Source: Klebsiella planticola ATCC 33531
GTDB taxonomy: Bacteria; Pseudomonadota; Gammaproteobacteria; Enterobacterales; Enterobacteriaceae
Length of the DNA stretch: 64,000 bases
Assembly (NCBI RefSeq): GCF_000735435.1
Contig: NZ_JMPP01000022.1
Location: 62,001-126,000 of the forward strand
Direction: 5' to 3'
In this document: positions 52,771 to 62,359 of the stretch, piece after piece
Layout: each line of letters begins with the position of its first letter
Position numbering within the stretch: the first letter of the stretch is position 1
Position numbers and translations under genes: made by a program
Notes under the pieces: generated by a model
What the model saw: only the letters and a program-made list of their open reading frames with translations
What the model was told of the DNA's origin: nothing
Databases searched by the model: none

Positions 52771-52971
52771 TTACTTCTTCGGCTGGTCGTGCTTCGGCCA
52801 GTCGTCGTCATCGTCCCATTTATCGTTACAATCACGATGGGGCGGCAGTTCTGGCTTATTGGCGAGAAACTTTTTGTGGTCAACGCGATTAAGATCCTTA
52901 ATGACGTTAATCATGACGCCCACCAAAAATACCAGCACCAGAATCCACCAGTGGTTGATTAGCCATTCCAT
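52771..52971 (-). CDS. ypfN: small membrane protein YpfN (UPF0370)
   Basis: A 66-residue protein with one N-terminal transmembrane helix ([17 protein letters not shown]) and an acidic tail ([18 protein letters not shown]). It matches E. coli YpfN from end to end, including the length. The function is unknown. It is the last gene of the yffB-dapE-ypfN block, 29 bases after dapE on the same strand. Confidence 0.9.
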   Translation of the reverse strand: MEWLINHWWILVLVFLVGVMINVIKDLNRVDHKKFLANKPELPPHRDCNDKWDDDDDWPKHDQPKK

Positions 52972-53000
52972 GTGCGCTTCCTCTTTTCAGGTCGAGGTCG

Positions 53001-54128
53001 TCAGGCGACCAGTTGTTCCATGATGCGTTGATACATCCGCGCCAGCAGCTGCAGGTCGGCGGCGTTAACACACTCATTGATTTTGTGAATTGTCGCATTC
53101 ACCGGTCCCAGCTCAACCACCTGCGCACCCATGCGAGCGATAAAGCGACCGTCAGAGGTACCGCCGTTGGTCAGCAGCTGGGGTTTGATCTCATTATAGT
53201 GCTCAATGGCGTTCACCACCGCTTCGACCAGTTTGCCACGGCTGGTGAGGAACGGCTGGCCAGACAGCCACCAGTCCAGGGTATAGCGCAGCTGATATTT
53301 ATCCAGCAGCTCGACGACGCGGGCTTTAATCATCTCGTCGGTCAGTTCAGTGCTAAAGCGGAAGTTGAACTGAACATACATGTCGCCGGGGATCACGTTA
53401 TTGCTCCCGGTACCCGCCTGTACGTTGGCTATCTGCATGCTGGTGGGGGGAAAGAATTCATTGCCTTTATCCCACTCGATTCCTACCAGCTCCGTCAGCA
53501 TAGGGGCCGCGCGGTGCACCGGGTTATCGGCGAGATGCGGGTAAGCGACATGCCCCTGCACGCCGTGAATGGTCAGGTTACAGGTGAGTGAGCCACGACG
53601 ACCGTTTTTGACCACGTCACCGACGACTTCGGTGCTTGACGGTTCGCCGACCAGGCAGTAGTCCAGGCGTTCGTTGCGGGCCATCAGCGCTTCGACCACT
53701 TTCACCGTTCCGTTATGCGCGCTGGCCTCTTCATCAGAGGTGATCAAAAAGGCCAGACGACCTTTATGATTCGGGTACTGGGCGACAAAGCGCTCGGCGG
53801 CAACCACCATCGCGGCCAGCGAGCCTTTCATATCTGCCGCGCCACGGCCAAACAGCATGCCGTCGCGGATGGTGGGTTCGAAGGGCGGGTTAATCCAACG
53901 GTCAGCATCGCCGGCCGGAACCACGTCGGTATGGCCGGCAAAGGCCAGCGTTTCACCGCGCCCGCGCCAGGCCCAGAAATTTTGCGTATCGCCGAAATCC
54001 ATCGGTTCCACGGTAAAGCCAATCGCACGCAGGCGTTCAATCATTAACGCCTGACATCCCGCATCATCGGGGCTGAGGGAAGGGCGGCGAATAAGCTGCT
54101 GAGCCAGCTCAATGACCGGGCAAGACAT
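53001..54128 (-). CDS. dapE: succinyl-diaminopimelate desuccinylase
   Basis: A 375-residue zinc metallohydrolase of the M20 family that removes succinate from N-succinyl-LL-DAP in lysine and cell-wall precursor synthesis. The metal-binding histidine is in [12 protein letters not shown], the bridging aspartate in [12 protein letters not shown], and the catalytic base in [12 protein letters not shown] dimerisation domain lies in the middle. Length equals E. coli DapE. It starts 3 bases after yffB, so the two are cotranscribed. dapA of the same pathway lies 6 kb away on the other strand. Confidence 0.97.
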   Translation of the reverse strand: MSCPVIELAQQLIRRPSLSPDDAGCQALMIERLRAIGFTVEPMDFGDTQNFWAWRGRGETLAFAGHTDVVPAGDADRWINPPFEPTIRDGMLFGRGAADMKGSLAAMVVAAERFVAQYPNHKGRLAFLITSDEEASAHNGTVKVVEALMARNERLDYCLVGEPSSTEVVGDVVKNGRRGSLTCNLTIHGVQGHVAYPHLADNPVHRAAPMLTELVGIEWDKGNEFFPPTSMQIANVQAGTGSNNVIPGDMYVQFNFRFSTELTDEMIKARVVELLDKYQLRYTLDWWLSGQPFLTSRGKLVEAVVNAIEHYNEIKPQLLTNGGTSDGRFIARMGAQVVELGPVNATIHKINECVNAADLQLLARMYQRIMEQLVA

Positions 54129-54131
54129 AGA

Positions 54132-54488
54132 CTATACCTCGTTAACAAGCTTCTTATAAGTGAGTTCACTGAAACCCAGCAGCATAGGCTGCCCGGGCGC
54201 GCAGAGCAATGGGCGTTTGATAATTGCCGGCATTTCCAGCATCAGCGCGGCGGCGGCATCGGCGTTATTGATACCGGCACGCACGGTTTCATCCAGTTTC
54301 CGCCAGGTTGTACCGCGCGTGTTGAGTAATGCTTCCCAGCCCAGTTCGGCGATAAAGGTGTTTAACAACTCGCGATCCAGGCCATCGGCACGATAATCAT
54401 GGAACTGATATGCAATCTGATGCGCTTCCAGCCAGCGGCGGGCCTTTTTAATGGTGTCGCAGTTTTTGATTCCGTACATAGTCAGCAT
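54132..54488 (-). CDS. yffB: ArsC/Spx-family protein YffB
   Basis: A 118-residue thioredoxin-fold protein with one cysteine in the family position, Cys10 in [16 protein letters not shown]. The C-terminal [20 protein letters not shown] is the Spx/ArsC signature region. It matches E. coli YffB over its whole length; its role is unknown although it is linked to glutathione-type thiol chemistry by family. It heads the yffB-dapE-ypfN cluster. A second member of the same family, yfgD, lies 12 kb upstream. Confidence 0.9.
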   Translation of the reverse strand: MLTMYGIKNCDTIKKARRWLEAHQIAYQFHDYRADGLDRELLNTFIAELGWEALLNTRGTTWRKLDETVRAGINNADAAAALMLEMPAIIKRPLLCAPGQPMLLGFSELTYKKLVNEV

Positions 54489-54898
54489 AAATGAAACCTT
54501 TTCTTTTACGTTGGTTTAAGCGATTAACTCAGAAATTTCCGAATACAGCAGGCTGTATAAAATAATACGTGAATCGCGTGAATAAATATCCTTTTTTACC
54601 CTCTATATATGCACTGGGTGAATATTAACCAGTCCGCTAACGATAACCCGGAAATCGCCTGCAGGCAGGGGATATAAAGAGCAGGATATCGGTAGTGTAA
54701 ATTATCTGAAAACAGGCGTAATGTTGCTAAATGTTGCTATGCATCACATTAAATTTCCACTCCCGGGCCCATAGTAGCAGTAAATCAGAGAGATGATGGC
54801 GTAGAAGGGGTTACCAGCAATCGCAGTGATAACCTTAATGCACTTCCTTTCCCAAACCGATTTGCATAAAATTACCCATAATAATAAGAGAGGCTATT
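54489..54898. other. 410-base intergenic region between yffB and ypfM
   Basis: AT-rich gap carrying the divergent promoters for yffB and ypfM. A nine-base direct repeat, ATGTTGCTA, occurs at 54721-54729 and 54731-54739, one helical turn apart. An AGAGAGG ribosome-binding sequence for ypfM lies at the right end. No other ORF or RNA could be supported. Confidence 0.5.
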
Positions 54899-54958
54899 AT
54901 GATTGAACATGAACTAGGGAACTGGAAAGATTTTATTGAAGGTATGCTGCGTAAATAA
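54899..54958 (+). CDS. ypfM: 19-residue small protein YpfM
   Basis: A 19-codon ORF, MIEHELGNWKDFIEGMLRK, that matches E. coli YpfM at nearly every position. AAGAGAGG (54885-54893) gives a good ribosome-binding sequence. The peptide is amphipathic and not a membrane helix. The function is unknown. It has a terminator 68 bases downstream and sits where E. coli has it, between yffB and acrD, though on the opposite strand from both. Confidence 0.85.
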   Translation: MIEHELGNWKDFIEGMLRK

Positions 54959-55025
54959 AATCCTCAATGTGAGCAGGGTAATCGTAAGGCTAAAATAATA
55001 GCCCGGCGGTGTTAAACAGATAAAA

Positions 55026-55051
55026 AAGGCGACTATGACAGTCGCCTTTTT
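55026..55051. terminator. bidirectional terminator between ypfM and acrD
   Basis: AAGGCGACT (55026-55034) and AGTCGCCTT (55040-55048) form a 9-bp stem with T5 on the right and an A run on the left, so it can end both the ypfM and acrD transcripts. Confidence 0.88.
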
Positions 55052-55095
55052 GTTATTTCCCGAGGAAGAAACGGGACGCTCAGGATCCTGCCGGC

Positions 55096-58000
55096 TTATT
55101 GCGGGCGCTCTTTTTGCGGAAAGCGTCGACGTACCAGTACGAAGAATAGCGGAACGAAGAAGATAGCCAGGACCGTGGCGGAAATCATTCCTCCCATCAC
55201 CCCGGTGCCCACGGCATGCTGGCTACCGGAACCGGCGCCGGTGCTGGTCGCCATCGGCAGGACCCCAAAAATAAAGGCCAGCGAAGTCATCAGGATCGGA
55301 CGCAGACGCTGGCGACAGGCCGACAGCGTGGCGGCGAGTAAATCTTCCCCTTTCTCGTTGAGCTCATTAGCAAACTCGACGATCAGAATGGCGTTTTTCG
55401 CCGACAGGCCGATAACCGTCAGCAGGCCAACCTGGAAGTACACGTCGTTTTCAAGACCGCGCATCCAGGTGGCCATCAGCGCACCGATAACCCCCAGCGG
55501 CACCACCAGCATGACCGAGAACGGGATAGACCAGCTCTCATACAGCGCAGCCAGACACAAGAACACCACCAGCAGCGAAATGGCGTACAGCGCCGGCGCC
55601 TGCGCGCCGGACAGTCGTTCCTGATAGGACATGGCCGTCCAGTCGAGCCCAAAGCCGTTTGGCAGCTGTCTGGTCAGATCTTCCATGATAGCCATCGCGG
55701 TACCGGTACTGATGCCCGGAGCCGCTTCACCGATGATTTCCACCGCCGAGTAGCCGTTATAGCGCTCCAGGCGCGGGGAGCCGGTTTGCCAGCGCGAGGT
55801 GGCAAATGCCGAGAAGGGCACCATCGTGCCGCTGCTGTTGCGCACATACCACAGATTAATATCGTCAGGCAGCATGCGGTAAGGGGCGGCGGACTGGACG
55901 TAGACTTTCTTCACGCGGCCGCGATCCATAAAATCGTTCACGTAGCTTGAGCCCCAGGCGGTTTGCAACGTGTTGTTGATATCGTCAATAGACACGCCCA
56001 GCGCCTGGGCTTTCCGCTGATCGATATCAATCTGCAGCTGCGGGCTATCGTCAAGGCCGTTATGGCGAACCCGGGTCAACCGGTCGTCTTTCGCCGCCAG
56101 ATCGAGCAGCGTGTCGCGGGCTGCCATGAGCGCCGCGTGCCCGTTGCCGGCGTGGTCTTCGAGCTCCATATCAAAACCGGCGGAACTGCCCAGTCCGCTG
56201 ATGGCCGGTGGGTTAGTGGCGAAGACGCGCGCCTCGTTAATGCTGTTAAAGGCTTTTGTCGCGCGTTCAATGATCGCAAACGAGGTACCGGTTTTCGCAT
56301 CCCGTTCATCCCAGTCTTTCAGGCGGATAAACATGCGCGCGACGTTCTGACCATTGCCTCCCGGGCCAGAGCCCACGGTGGCGAAAATCGAAGCAACGTT
56401 GGCCTGTTCATGGCTAAAGAAATAGTCCTCAACTTTTTGCACGACTTTTAAGGTCTGCTGTTGCGTTGCGCCGCTCGGCAGTTGCACCGAGGTCAGGAAC
56501 ATACCGCGGTCTTCCTGAGGCAGGAACGAAGTCGGGAGGCGTAAGAACATAAAGACCATCCCCCCCAACAGCAGCGCGTAGATAGCTATCCAGCGCAGCG
56601 AACGGTGAAGAATTTTGCCTACGGCGGTTTCGTAACGGCTGGCGTTACGGTTGAACATACGGTTAAACCAGCCAAAGAAGCCTTTTTTACCGTGTTCTTC
56701 GCCTTTCTTCATGGGTTTCAGCAAGGTAGCACACAGGGCCGGGGTGAGGATCATGGCCACGAGTACCGACAGCACCATCGCCGAGACGATGGTAATAGAA
56801 AACTGACGATAAATGGCGCCGGTTGTGCCGCCGAAGAAGGCCATCGGGATAAAGACCGCCGACAGTACCATCGCGATCCCGACCAGCGCCCCCTGAATCT
56901 GGCCCATGGATTTTCGTGTCGCTTCACGCGGCGAAAGACCCTCTTCGCTCATGATGCGCTCAACGTTCTCGACAACCACGATAGCATCATCCACCAGCAG
57001 ACCTATCGCCAGCACCATCGCGAACATCGTCAGGGTGTTGATACTGTAGCCACAGGCAAACAGGATGGCGAAGGTCCCCATCAGAACCACCGGTACGGCA
57101 ATGGTTGGGATGAGCGTTGCGCGGATGTTTTGCAGGAACAGGTACATCACCAGGAACACCAGCACGATAGCTTCCAGCAACGTTTTTACCACGTCATGGA
57201 TAGAGGCCTTCACGAAGGAGGTGGTTTCGTAGGCAATTTTATATTCAAGGCCGTGAGGGAAATACTGCGACAGCTCATCCAGACGATTGAGCACCAGCTC
57301 CGCGGTCTGCATTTCGTTTGCCCCCGAGGCCAGCTGCACGCCAAGGCCGGAGGCCGGGTTGCGGTTGTAGCGGCTGAGGTAATCGTAGCTTTCCGCGCCC
57401 AGTTCGACTTTCGCCACATCGCCGAGCGTCACCAGCGAACCGTCCGGATTCACGCGCAGCGTAATATCGCGGAACTGCTGCGGCGTTTGCAGCAGCGACT
57501 GGGCGTTAATGGTGGCGTTGAGCGACTGATTATCGACCGACGGCGTTCCGCCAAGCTGGCCGACCGCAATCTGCGCGTTCTGTGATTCGATGGCGTCGGT
57601 AACATCTTTCGCCGTCATCTGCACGCTGGTGAGTTTGGCCGGATCAAGCCAGATGCGCATTGAGTATTGCGAGCCGTAGGCCGTAATATCGCCAACGCCA
57701 TTCACGCGGCTGAGCGGTTCCTGAATGTTACTGGCCACGTAGTCGGCGATATCCTGCTTATCCATGCTGCCGTCAGTTGAGACGAATGCGATGGTCAGAA
57801 TGTTGGTATCACCGGTTTTACGTACCGTCACCCCCTGATTTTGCACATCCTGAGGCAGTTTTTTCATTGCCGATTGCAGCTGGTTTTGTACCTGCTGCAT
57901 GGCTTCGTTGGGATTCGTTCCGGCGGTAAAGGTCAGCGTAATCGTCGCCTGGCCCGAAGAGCTGCTCTGGGAAGACATATACATCAGGTTATCGAGGCCG

Positions 58001-58209
58001 GTCATATTCTGTTCGATAACCTGGGTGACGGTATTTTCCAGCGTTTGTGCGGAGGCGCCGGGATAATTGGCGGTAATGCGCACGTTAGGCGGCGCAAGAT
58101 CGGGATATTGCTCAACGGGAAGTGACAAGATTGCGAGCGTTCCGGTCAGGCATAGCAGGATCGCCAGAACCCACGCGAAAATGGGGCGATCGATAAAAAA
58201 ATTCGCCAT
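55096..58209 (-). CDS. acrD: RND multidrug efflux pump AcrD
   Basis: A 1037-residue inner-membrane RND pump, the E. coli AcrD length, that exports aminoglycosides and other amphiphilic drugs with AcrA and TolC. The start is ATG 58209 ([20 protein letters not shown]); the longer ORF to 58284 has no family resemblance. The proton-relay residues are present: the Asp pair in [14 protein letters not shown] and the Lys in [12 protein letters not shown]. Two large periplasmic loops follow TM1 and TM7. Resemblance is highest to AcrD rather than AcrB or AcrF. No adaptor gene is adjacent, as in E. coli, where AcrA is shared. Confidence 0.95.
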   Translation of the reverse strand: MANFFIDRPIFAWVLAILLCLTGTLAILSLPVEQYPDLAPPNVRITANYPGASAQTLENTVTQVIEQNMTGLDNLMYMSSQSSSSGQATITLTFTAGTNPNEAMQQVQNQLQSAMKKLPQDVQNQGVTVRKTGDTNILTIAFVSTDGSMDKQDIADYVASNIQEPLSRVNGVGDITAYGSQYSMRIWLDPAKLTSVQMTAKDVTDAIESQNAQIAVGQLGGTPSVDNQSLNATINAQSLLQTPQQFRDITLRVNPDGSLVTLGDVAKVELGAESYDYLSRYNRNPASGLGVQLASGANEMQTAELVLNRLDELSQYFPHGLEYKIAYETTSFVKASIHDVVKTLLEAIVLVFLVMYLFLQNIRATLIPTIAVPVVLMGTFAILFACGYSINTLTMFAMVLAIGLLVDDAIVVVENVERIMSEEGLSPREATRKSMGQIQGALVGIAMVLSAVFIPMAFFGGTTGAIYRQFSITIVSAMVLSVLVAMILTPALCATLLKPMKKGEEHGKKGFFGWFNRMFNRNASRYETAVGKILHRSLRWIAIYALLLGGMVFMFLRLPTSFLPQEDRGMFLTSVQLPSGATQQQTLKVVQKVEDYFFSHEQANVASIFATVGSGPGGNGQNVARMFIRLKDWDERDAKTGTSFAIIERATKAFNSINEARVFATNPPAISGLGSSAGFDMELEDHAGNGHAALMAARDTLLDLAAKDDRLTRVRHNGLDDSPQLQIDIDQRKAQALGVSIDDINNTLQTAWGSSYVNDFMDRGRVKKVYVQSAAPYRMLPDDINLWYVRNSSGTMVPFSAFATSRWQTGSPRLERYNGYSAVEIIGEAAPGISTGTAMAIMEDLTRQLPNGFGLDWTAMSYQERLSGAQAPALYAISLLVVFLCLAALYESWSIPFSVMLVVPLGVIGALMATWMRGLENDVYFQVGLLTVIGLSAKNAILIVEFANELNEKGEDLLAATLSACRQRLRPILMTSLAFIFGVLPMATSTGAGSGSQHAVGTGVMGGMISATVLAIFFVPLFFVLVRRRFPQKERPQ

Positions 58210-58589
58210 CAGAATTGAGACCTCATTGTGTACATTTTTGTTACCGCACCGTCTGTGACACTTTATAGGCAACGCCACGGGCAAACGTGGAGAAATTAAG
58301 GAGATAGTGTAATTTATCGTGTGGCTTTAGCGGACACCGTAAAGAACTCTCCGACTCTCTTTGCGAAAACCGCCGCTTACCCCGGGGCCTGTTTGCCATC
58401 GTTAGACAGTTTTCTGCTTGCTACGTTAAATAAAACGCAATTTCATTTAAGTCAAAGAATTTGATCCAAAACGGGTTATCTCCAGAAAAAAACTATTTCG
58501 GGCAAATGAACATTGTTCCAGCCCCGTTTTGTCGGGTAATAAATAGTCATGCGAATCGAGGGGTTATTTAGCAAAGACCGAAGGATACC
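58210..58589. other. 380-base intergenic region between acrD and aegA
   Basis: Divergent control region. It holds a BaeR-box-like sequence (58280-58297) on the acrD side and an FNR-like half-site TTGAT (58461-58465) on the aegA side. In E. coli the narQ sensor-kinase gene lies between acrD and aegA; nothing of it remains here. Confidence 0.6.
58280..58297 (-). promoter_or_regulatory. BaeR-box-like sequence upstream of acrD
   Basis: Read on the minus strand, AATTTCTCCACGTTTGCC matches the published BaeR consensus TTTTTCTCCATDATTGGC at 13 of 18 positions, including the central TTTCTCCA. It lies 71-88 bases before the acrD start. E. coli acrD is known to be activated by BaeSR. Confidence 0.5.
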
Positions 58590-60572
58590 ATGAACCACTT
58601 TATTATCAGCGATAGTCGCAAATGTATCGGCTGTAAAGCCTGCGAAGTGGCCTGCGTGATGGCACACAACGACGAGCAGCACGTCCTGACCCCACAGCGC
58701 TTCTTACCGCGCATTACCGTGATGAAGCACGAGCAAAAACGTAACGCAATAACATGTCGCCATTGTGAAAGCGCCCCCTGCGCCCGCAGCTGCCCGAATG
58801 ATGCCATTCGTCAGATAAACGACAGCGTGCAGGTTGACGAGGAGAAGTGCATCGGCTGTAAATCCTGCATGGTGGCCTGTCCGTTTGGCGTCATGGAGAT
58901 CGTGCTGTTACCGGCGGCGGCGGGGAAAGTGAAAGCCACCGCACATAAATGCGATCTGTGCAGCGGCCGTGAAGGCGGACCTTCCTGCGTGCAAAACTGC
59001 CCGGCGCAGGCGCTGCAGCTGGCGACGGAAGCGACTCTTTCCGCGATGGCCAAACAGCGACGCCTGCGTACGGCGCGGATGGATGCGCGGCCGTGGCATG
59101 CGCAACCAGGCGATATGGCATTACCGAGCGCTGGCGCAAAAGTCAGCCAGATGGCGGCAACGCCTCTGCGTAGCGAGGCCGATAAACGGGCCGCGGCGAT
59201 CCGCAAGAAGGATTTTGCCGAGATCGTTCTGCCCTTTAACGCCGGGCAGGCGCAGCAGGCCTCGGAGCGCTGCCTGCAGTGCGGCGAACACAGTATCTGT
59301 GAATGGACCTGCCCGCTACATAACCATATACCCCAGTGGATTGAACGGCTGCAAGCGGGGGATATCGACGCCGCCGTGGCGCTGTCCCATCAAACCAACT
59401 GCCTGCCGGAGATAACCGGCCGCGTTTGCCCGCAGGATCGCCTGTGTGAAGGGGCCTGTACGCTGCGCGATGAACATGGCGCGGTGACGATTGGCAACAT
59501 CGAGCGCTATATCTCCGATCGGGCGCTGGCACAGGGTTGGCGACCGGATCTCTCCAGGGTTGTCGACAGCGGGAAAAAAGTGGCCATTATCGGCGCCGGG
59601 CCGGCGGGACTGGCCTGTGCTGACCGGCTGATCCGCAACGGCGTGCAGCCGGTGGTCTTTGACCGTCATCCGGAAATTGGCGGGTTGCTGACTTTTGGCA
59701 TTCCGGCCTTCAAGCTGGAAAAGTCACTGCTGGCCCGGCGACGAGAGATTTTTACTGAGATGGGTATCCGCTTTGAACTGGAGTGTGAAGTGGGCAAGGA
59801 CGTGGCGTTAACCACCTTGCTGGCAGAGTACGATGCGCTATTTATTGGCGCCGGAACCTATCGTTCCATGAAAGCGGGACTGCCGAATGAAGATGCCCCG
59901 GGGGTCTATGATGCGCTGCCGTTCCTGATTGCCAATACTAAGCAAGTCATGGGGTTGAGTGAGCAACCCGAAGAGCCTTACGTCAATACCCACGGGCTGA
60001 ATGTCGTGGTGCTGGGGGGCGGCGACACGGCGATGGACTGCGTGCGCACCGCGCTGCGTCACGGGGCGAAAAAGGTGACCTGCGCCTATCGTCGCGATGA
60101 GGCCAATATGCCGGGGTCGAAAAAAGAGGTGAAAAACGCTCGTGAAGAAGGGGCGGCGTTCGAATTTAACGTTCAGCCGGTGACGCTGGAACTGGATAGC
60201 GACGGCCGGGTTAACGGCGTACGTTTTCTGCGCACACAGCTGGGCGAACCGGATAAGCAGGGGCGTCGCAGCCCATCGCCGCTGCCGGGCAGCGAGTTCG
60301 TGATGCCGGCCGATGCGGTGATTATGGCCTTTGGTTTTCATCCCCACGGGATGCCGTGGCTGGAGTCCGTCGGCGTACAGCTCGATGACCGGGGGCGGAT
60401 TAAGGCCAGTGTCGAGAGCCGCTACCGCTATCAGACCACGCACGACAAAATTTTTGCCGGCGGAGATGCCGTCCGCGGCGCCGATCTGGTGGTGACGGCG
60501 ATGGCCGAAGGCCGCCATGCGGCGCAGGGGATCATGGATTATCTCGGCGTAAAATCGGCCCTGCTTCACTAA
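58590..60572 (+). CDS. aegA: AegA, iron-sulfur and FAD-containing oxidoreductase
   Basis: A 660-residue fusion. Residues 1-150 form a ferredoxin-type domain with several 4Fe-4S motifs (CIGCKACEVAC, CRHCESAPCARSC, CIGCKSCMVAC). The rest resembles the small subunit of glutamate synthase, with CLQCGEHSICEWTC, the FAD loop IIGAGPAGLAC and the NAD(P) loop VVLGGGDTAMDCVR. In E. coli AegA is anaerobically expressed and works with a urate transporter in uric acid breakdown under anoxia. A weak FNR-like half-site lies upstream. The start ATG follows GAAGGATACC. Confidence 0.94.
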   Translation: MNHFIISDSRKCIGCKACEVACVMAHNDEQHVLTPQRFLPRITVMKHEQKRNAITCRHCESAPCARSCPNDAIRQINDSVQVDEEKCIGCKSCMVACPFGVMEIVLLPAAAGKVKATAHKCDLCSGREGGPSCVQNCPAQALQLATEATLSAMAKQRRLRTARMDARPWHAQPGDMALPSAGAKVSQMAATPLRSEADKRAAAIRKKDFAEIVLPFNAGQAQQASERCLQCGEHSICEWTCPLHNHIPQWIERLQAGDIDAAVALSHQTNCLPEITGRVCPQDRLCEGACTLRDEHGAVTIGNIERYISDRALAQGWRPDLSRVVDSGKKVAIIGAGPAGLACADRLIRNGVQPVVFDRHPEIGGLLTFGIPAFKLEKSLLARRREIFTEMGIRFELECEVGKDVALTTLLAEYDALFIGAGTYRSMKAGLPNEDAPGVYDALPFLIANTKQVMGLSEQPEEPYVNTHGLNVVVLGGGDTAMDCVRTALRHGAKKVTCAYRRDEANMPGSKKEVKNAREEGAAFEFNVQPVTLELDSDGRVNGVRFLRTQLGEPDKQGRRSPSPLPGSEFVMPADAVIMAFGFHPHGMPWLESVGVQLDDRGRIKASVESRYRYQTTHDKIFAGGDAVRGADLVVTAMAEGRHAAQGIMDYLGVKSALLH

Positions 60573-60586
60573 CGACAAACCCGACT

Positions 60587-60623
60587 CCGCAGCGTAGTAT
60601 GACAGCGTCATTCCACGCTGCGG
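60587..60623 (+). terminator. hairpin between aegA and nudK
   Basis: CCGCAGCGT (60587-60595) and ACGCTGCGG (60615-60623) form a perfect 9-bp stem. It ends 6 bases before the nudK ATG and has no T run. It may stop some aegA transcripts or limit nudK translation. Confidence 0.45.
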
Positions 60624-60629
60624 GGCCGT

Positions 60630-61226
60630 ATGTCACTCAACATCAACGTTATCAAAGATAAACTCCTCTCTGAAAACTACTTTATTTTGCGCAATATGAC
60701 CTACGAGCTGACGCGTAGCGACGGCAGCGTGGTCCGTCATAAGCGCGAGGTTTACGATCGCGGCAACGGCGCCACGGTGCTGCTGTATAACCGTCGCAAG
60801 CAAACCGTCGTGTTGGTCCGTCAGTTTCGTGTCGCCACCTGGGTCAACGGTAACGAGGACGGAATGCTGATCGAAACCTGCGCCGGGCTGTTGGATAACG
60901 ACGAGCCTGAAGCCTGCATCCGCAAAGAGGCCATCGAAGAGACCGGATACGAAGTCGGCGATGCGCATAAGCTGTTCGAGCTGTATATGTCTCCCGGCGG
61001 GGTGACCGAAATTGTCCACTTCTTCATCGCCGAGTACAGCGATGCGCAGCGCAAAACGCGCGGCGGCGGCGTTGAAGATGAAGATATCGAGGTACTGGAG
61101 CTGCCTTTTCGCCAGGCATTGCAGATGGTCGCCGACGGCGCGATACGCGATGGCAAGGCGGTGATTCTGCTGCAATACCTGCAAACATCGGGACTGATGG
61201 CGGGGTTATCTGATAAATCTGATTGA
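60630..61226 (+). CDS. nudK: GDP-mannose pyrophosphatase NudK
   Basis: A 198-residue Nudix hydrolase that cleaves GDP-mannose to GMP and mannose 1-phosphate. The Nudix helix region reads [20 protein letters not shown] then IEETGY, with the catalytic glutamates in KEAIEETG, where Lys replaces the usual Arg, as in the E. coli protein. It is similar to E. coli NudK (191). The only G-rich stretch before its ATG lies in the 3' arm of a stable hairpin. It overlaps the upstream edge of the next ORF if that starts at TTG 61223. Confidence 0.93.
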   Translation: MSLNINVIKDKLLSENYFILRNMTYELTRSDGSVVRHKREVYDRGNGATVLLYNRRKQTVVLVRQFRVATWVNGNEDGMLIETCAGLLDNDEPEACIRKEAIEETGYEVGDAHKLFELYMSPGGVTEIVHFFIAEYSDAQRKTRGGGVEDEDIEVLELPFRQALQMVADGAIRDGKAVILLQYLQTSGLMAGLSDKSD

Positions 61227-61249
61227 GTAACGTGCCGCCGCTGGTGAAG

Positions 61250-62359
61250 ATGGCTGCTGTTTTGAGCGTTCTTCTCTGGGGTTGTGCCGCGCATGCTTTA
61301 TCGGGTTCTTTTTTTCTGCTTTTCGGTTTACTACCGGCGTCGTGGGCGTGGGCGGCGCCGGTACAACAGCTATTCGGCGACTGGCTGGTCACCTGCAATA
61401 ATCAGAATTTCTGCGTCGCTCGCAACGTCGGTCTGCATCACGGACTGGTTATGACTCTCAGCCGCAGCGCCGGCGCCGTTACGGATGCCAGCCTGCGCAT
61501 TGAGCTGGGCGGTATCGGTAACCCGGTGGCCGCCCTGGCGCCGATCGCTCCTCGTCTTTTGCTTGACGGTAAACCGCTGGCGTTGACCGATAAACACTGG
61601 CTGGTTGCGGATAAGCTGATCAAAACCGGAGATAGCGTGACGATCGATGCTTTTCTCCAGCAGGTGCAGGAAGGACAGGCGATAACCCTGGTTAACGGAC
61701 TGCAAAGCATTTCTCTGCAAGGGCTGAAAGCCGCGCTGCTGTTTATCGATAGCCATCAAAAGCGTGTCGGCAGTGAAACCGCGTGGGTGGGGAAGGGGGA
61801 AGAACCGCCGCTTAGCGTGCCTCCGGCACCTGCGCTGCGGGCAGTTGGCAAAGTTGACTTCTCGCAATCACCGCTCAGTCGGGAGGAGCTCAATGATCTG
61901 ATGGATTACGGCAACGAGCGGATGAACAATAGCGCCTGTTCGCTGGACCCTTTCCGCCGTGAGATTCGGGTTACCGCGTTGACGGATGAGAAGGTGTTAC
62001 TGATGGTCAGCTGTGAAGCCGGAGCGTACAACACCATCTGGCTGGCCTGGCTGGTGTCGCGCCAGCAGCCGTATGTGGCCCGCCAGGTCCGTTTGACGCT
62101 GCCCTTCCAGCCGCCGGGCAATGCGGCGCGTGATATTGAACTGATTAATGCCAGTATTGATGAGCGACGTCACGAGCTGGTGACTCTGGATAAAGGGCGC
62201 GGCCCCGGCGATTGCGGGGTTCAGACCCGCTGGCGCTATGATGGCCAGCGGTTTAGCCTGGTTCGCTATGCGCAGCAGCCGCAGTGTGATAACTGGCAGG
62301 GGCCAGATGCCTGGCCCACGCTATGGGTTACCCGTTACATATTTCATCCGCGAGACTGA
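61250..62359 (+). CDS. ypfG: DUF1176 periplasmic protein YpfG
   Basis: A protein of 369 residues if it starts at ATG 61250; GTG 61232 and TTG 61223 are also possible (up to 378). The N-terminus has two hydrophobic stretches, [16 protein letters not shown] and [15 protein letters not shown], with a signal-peptidase site after AWA, so the signal is long. The body matches the DUF1176 family ([20 protein letters not shown], then NSACSLDPF later). The E. coli YpfG is 347 residues, so the extra N-terminal part may not be translated. Function unknown. Its last 32 bases overlap the convergent tktB. Confidence 0.85.
   Translation: MAAVLSVLLWGCAAHALSGSFFLLFGLLPASWAWAAPVQQLFGDWLVTCNNQNFCVARNVGLHHGLVMTLSRSAGAVTDASLRIELGGIGNPVAALAPIAPRLLLDGKPLALTDKHWLVADKLIKTGDSVTIDAFLQQVQEGQAITLVNGLQSISLQGLKAALLFIDSHQKRVGSETAWVGKGEEPPLSVPPAPALRAVGKVDFSQSPLSREELNDLMDYGNERMNNSACSLDPFRREIRVTALTDEKVLLMVSCEAGAYNTIWLAWLVSRQQPYVARQVRLTLPFQPPGNAARDIELINASIDERRHELVTLDKGRGPGDCGVQTRWRYDGQRFSLVRYAQQPQCDNWQGPDAWPTLWVTRYIFHPRD

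Noticed and set aside
58461-58474. FNR box upstream of aegA
   Set aside because: Only the half-site TTGAT is good; the second half, AACGG, does not match ATCAA. Mentioned but not called as a site.
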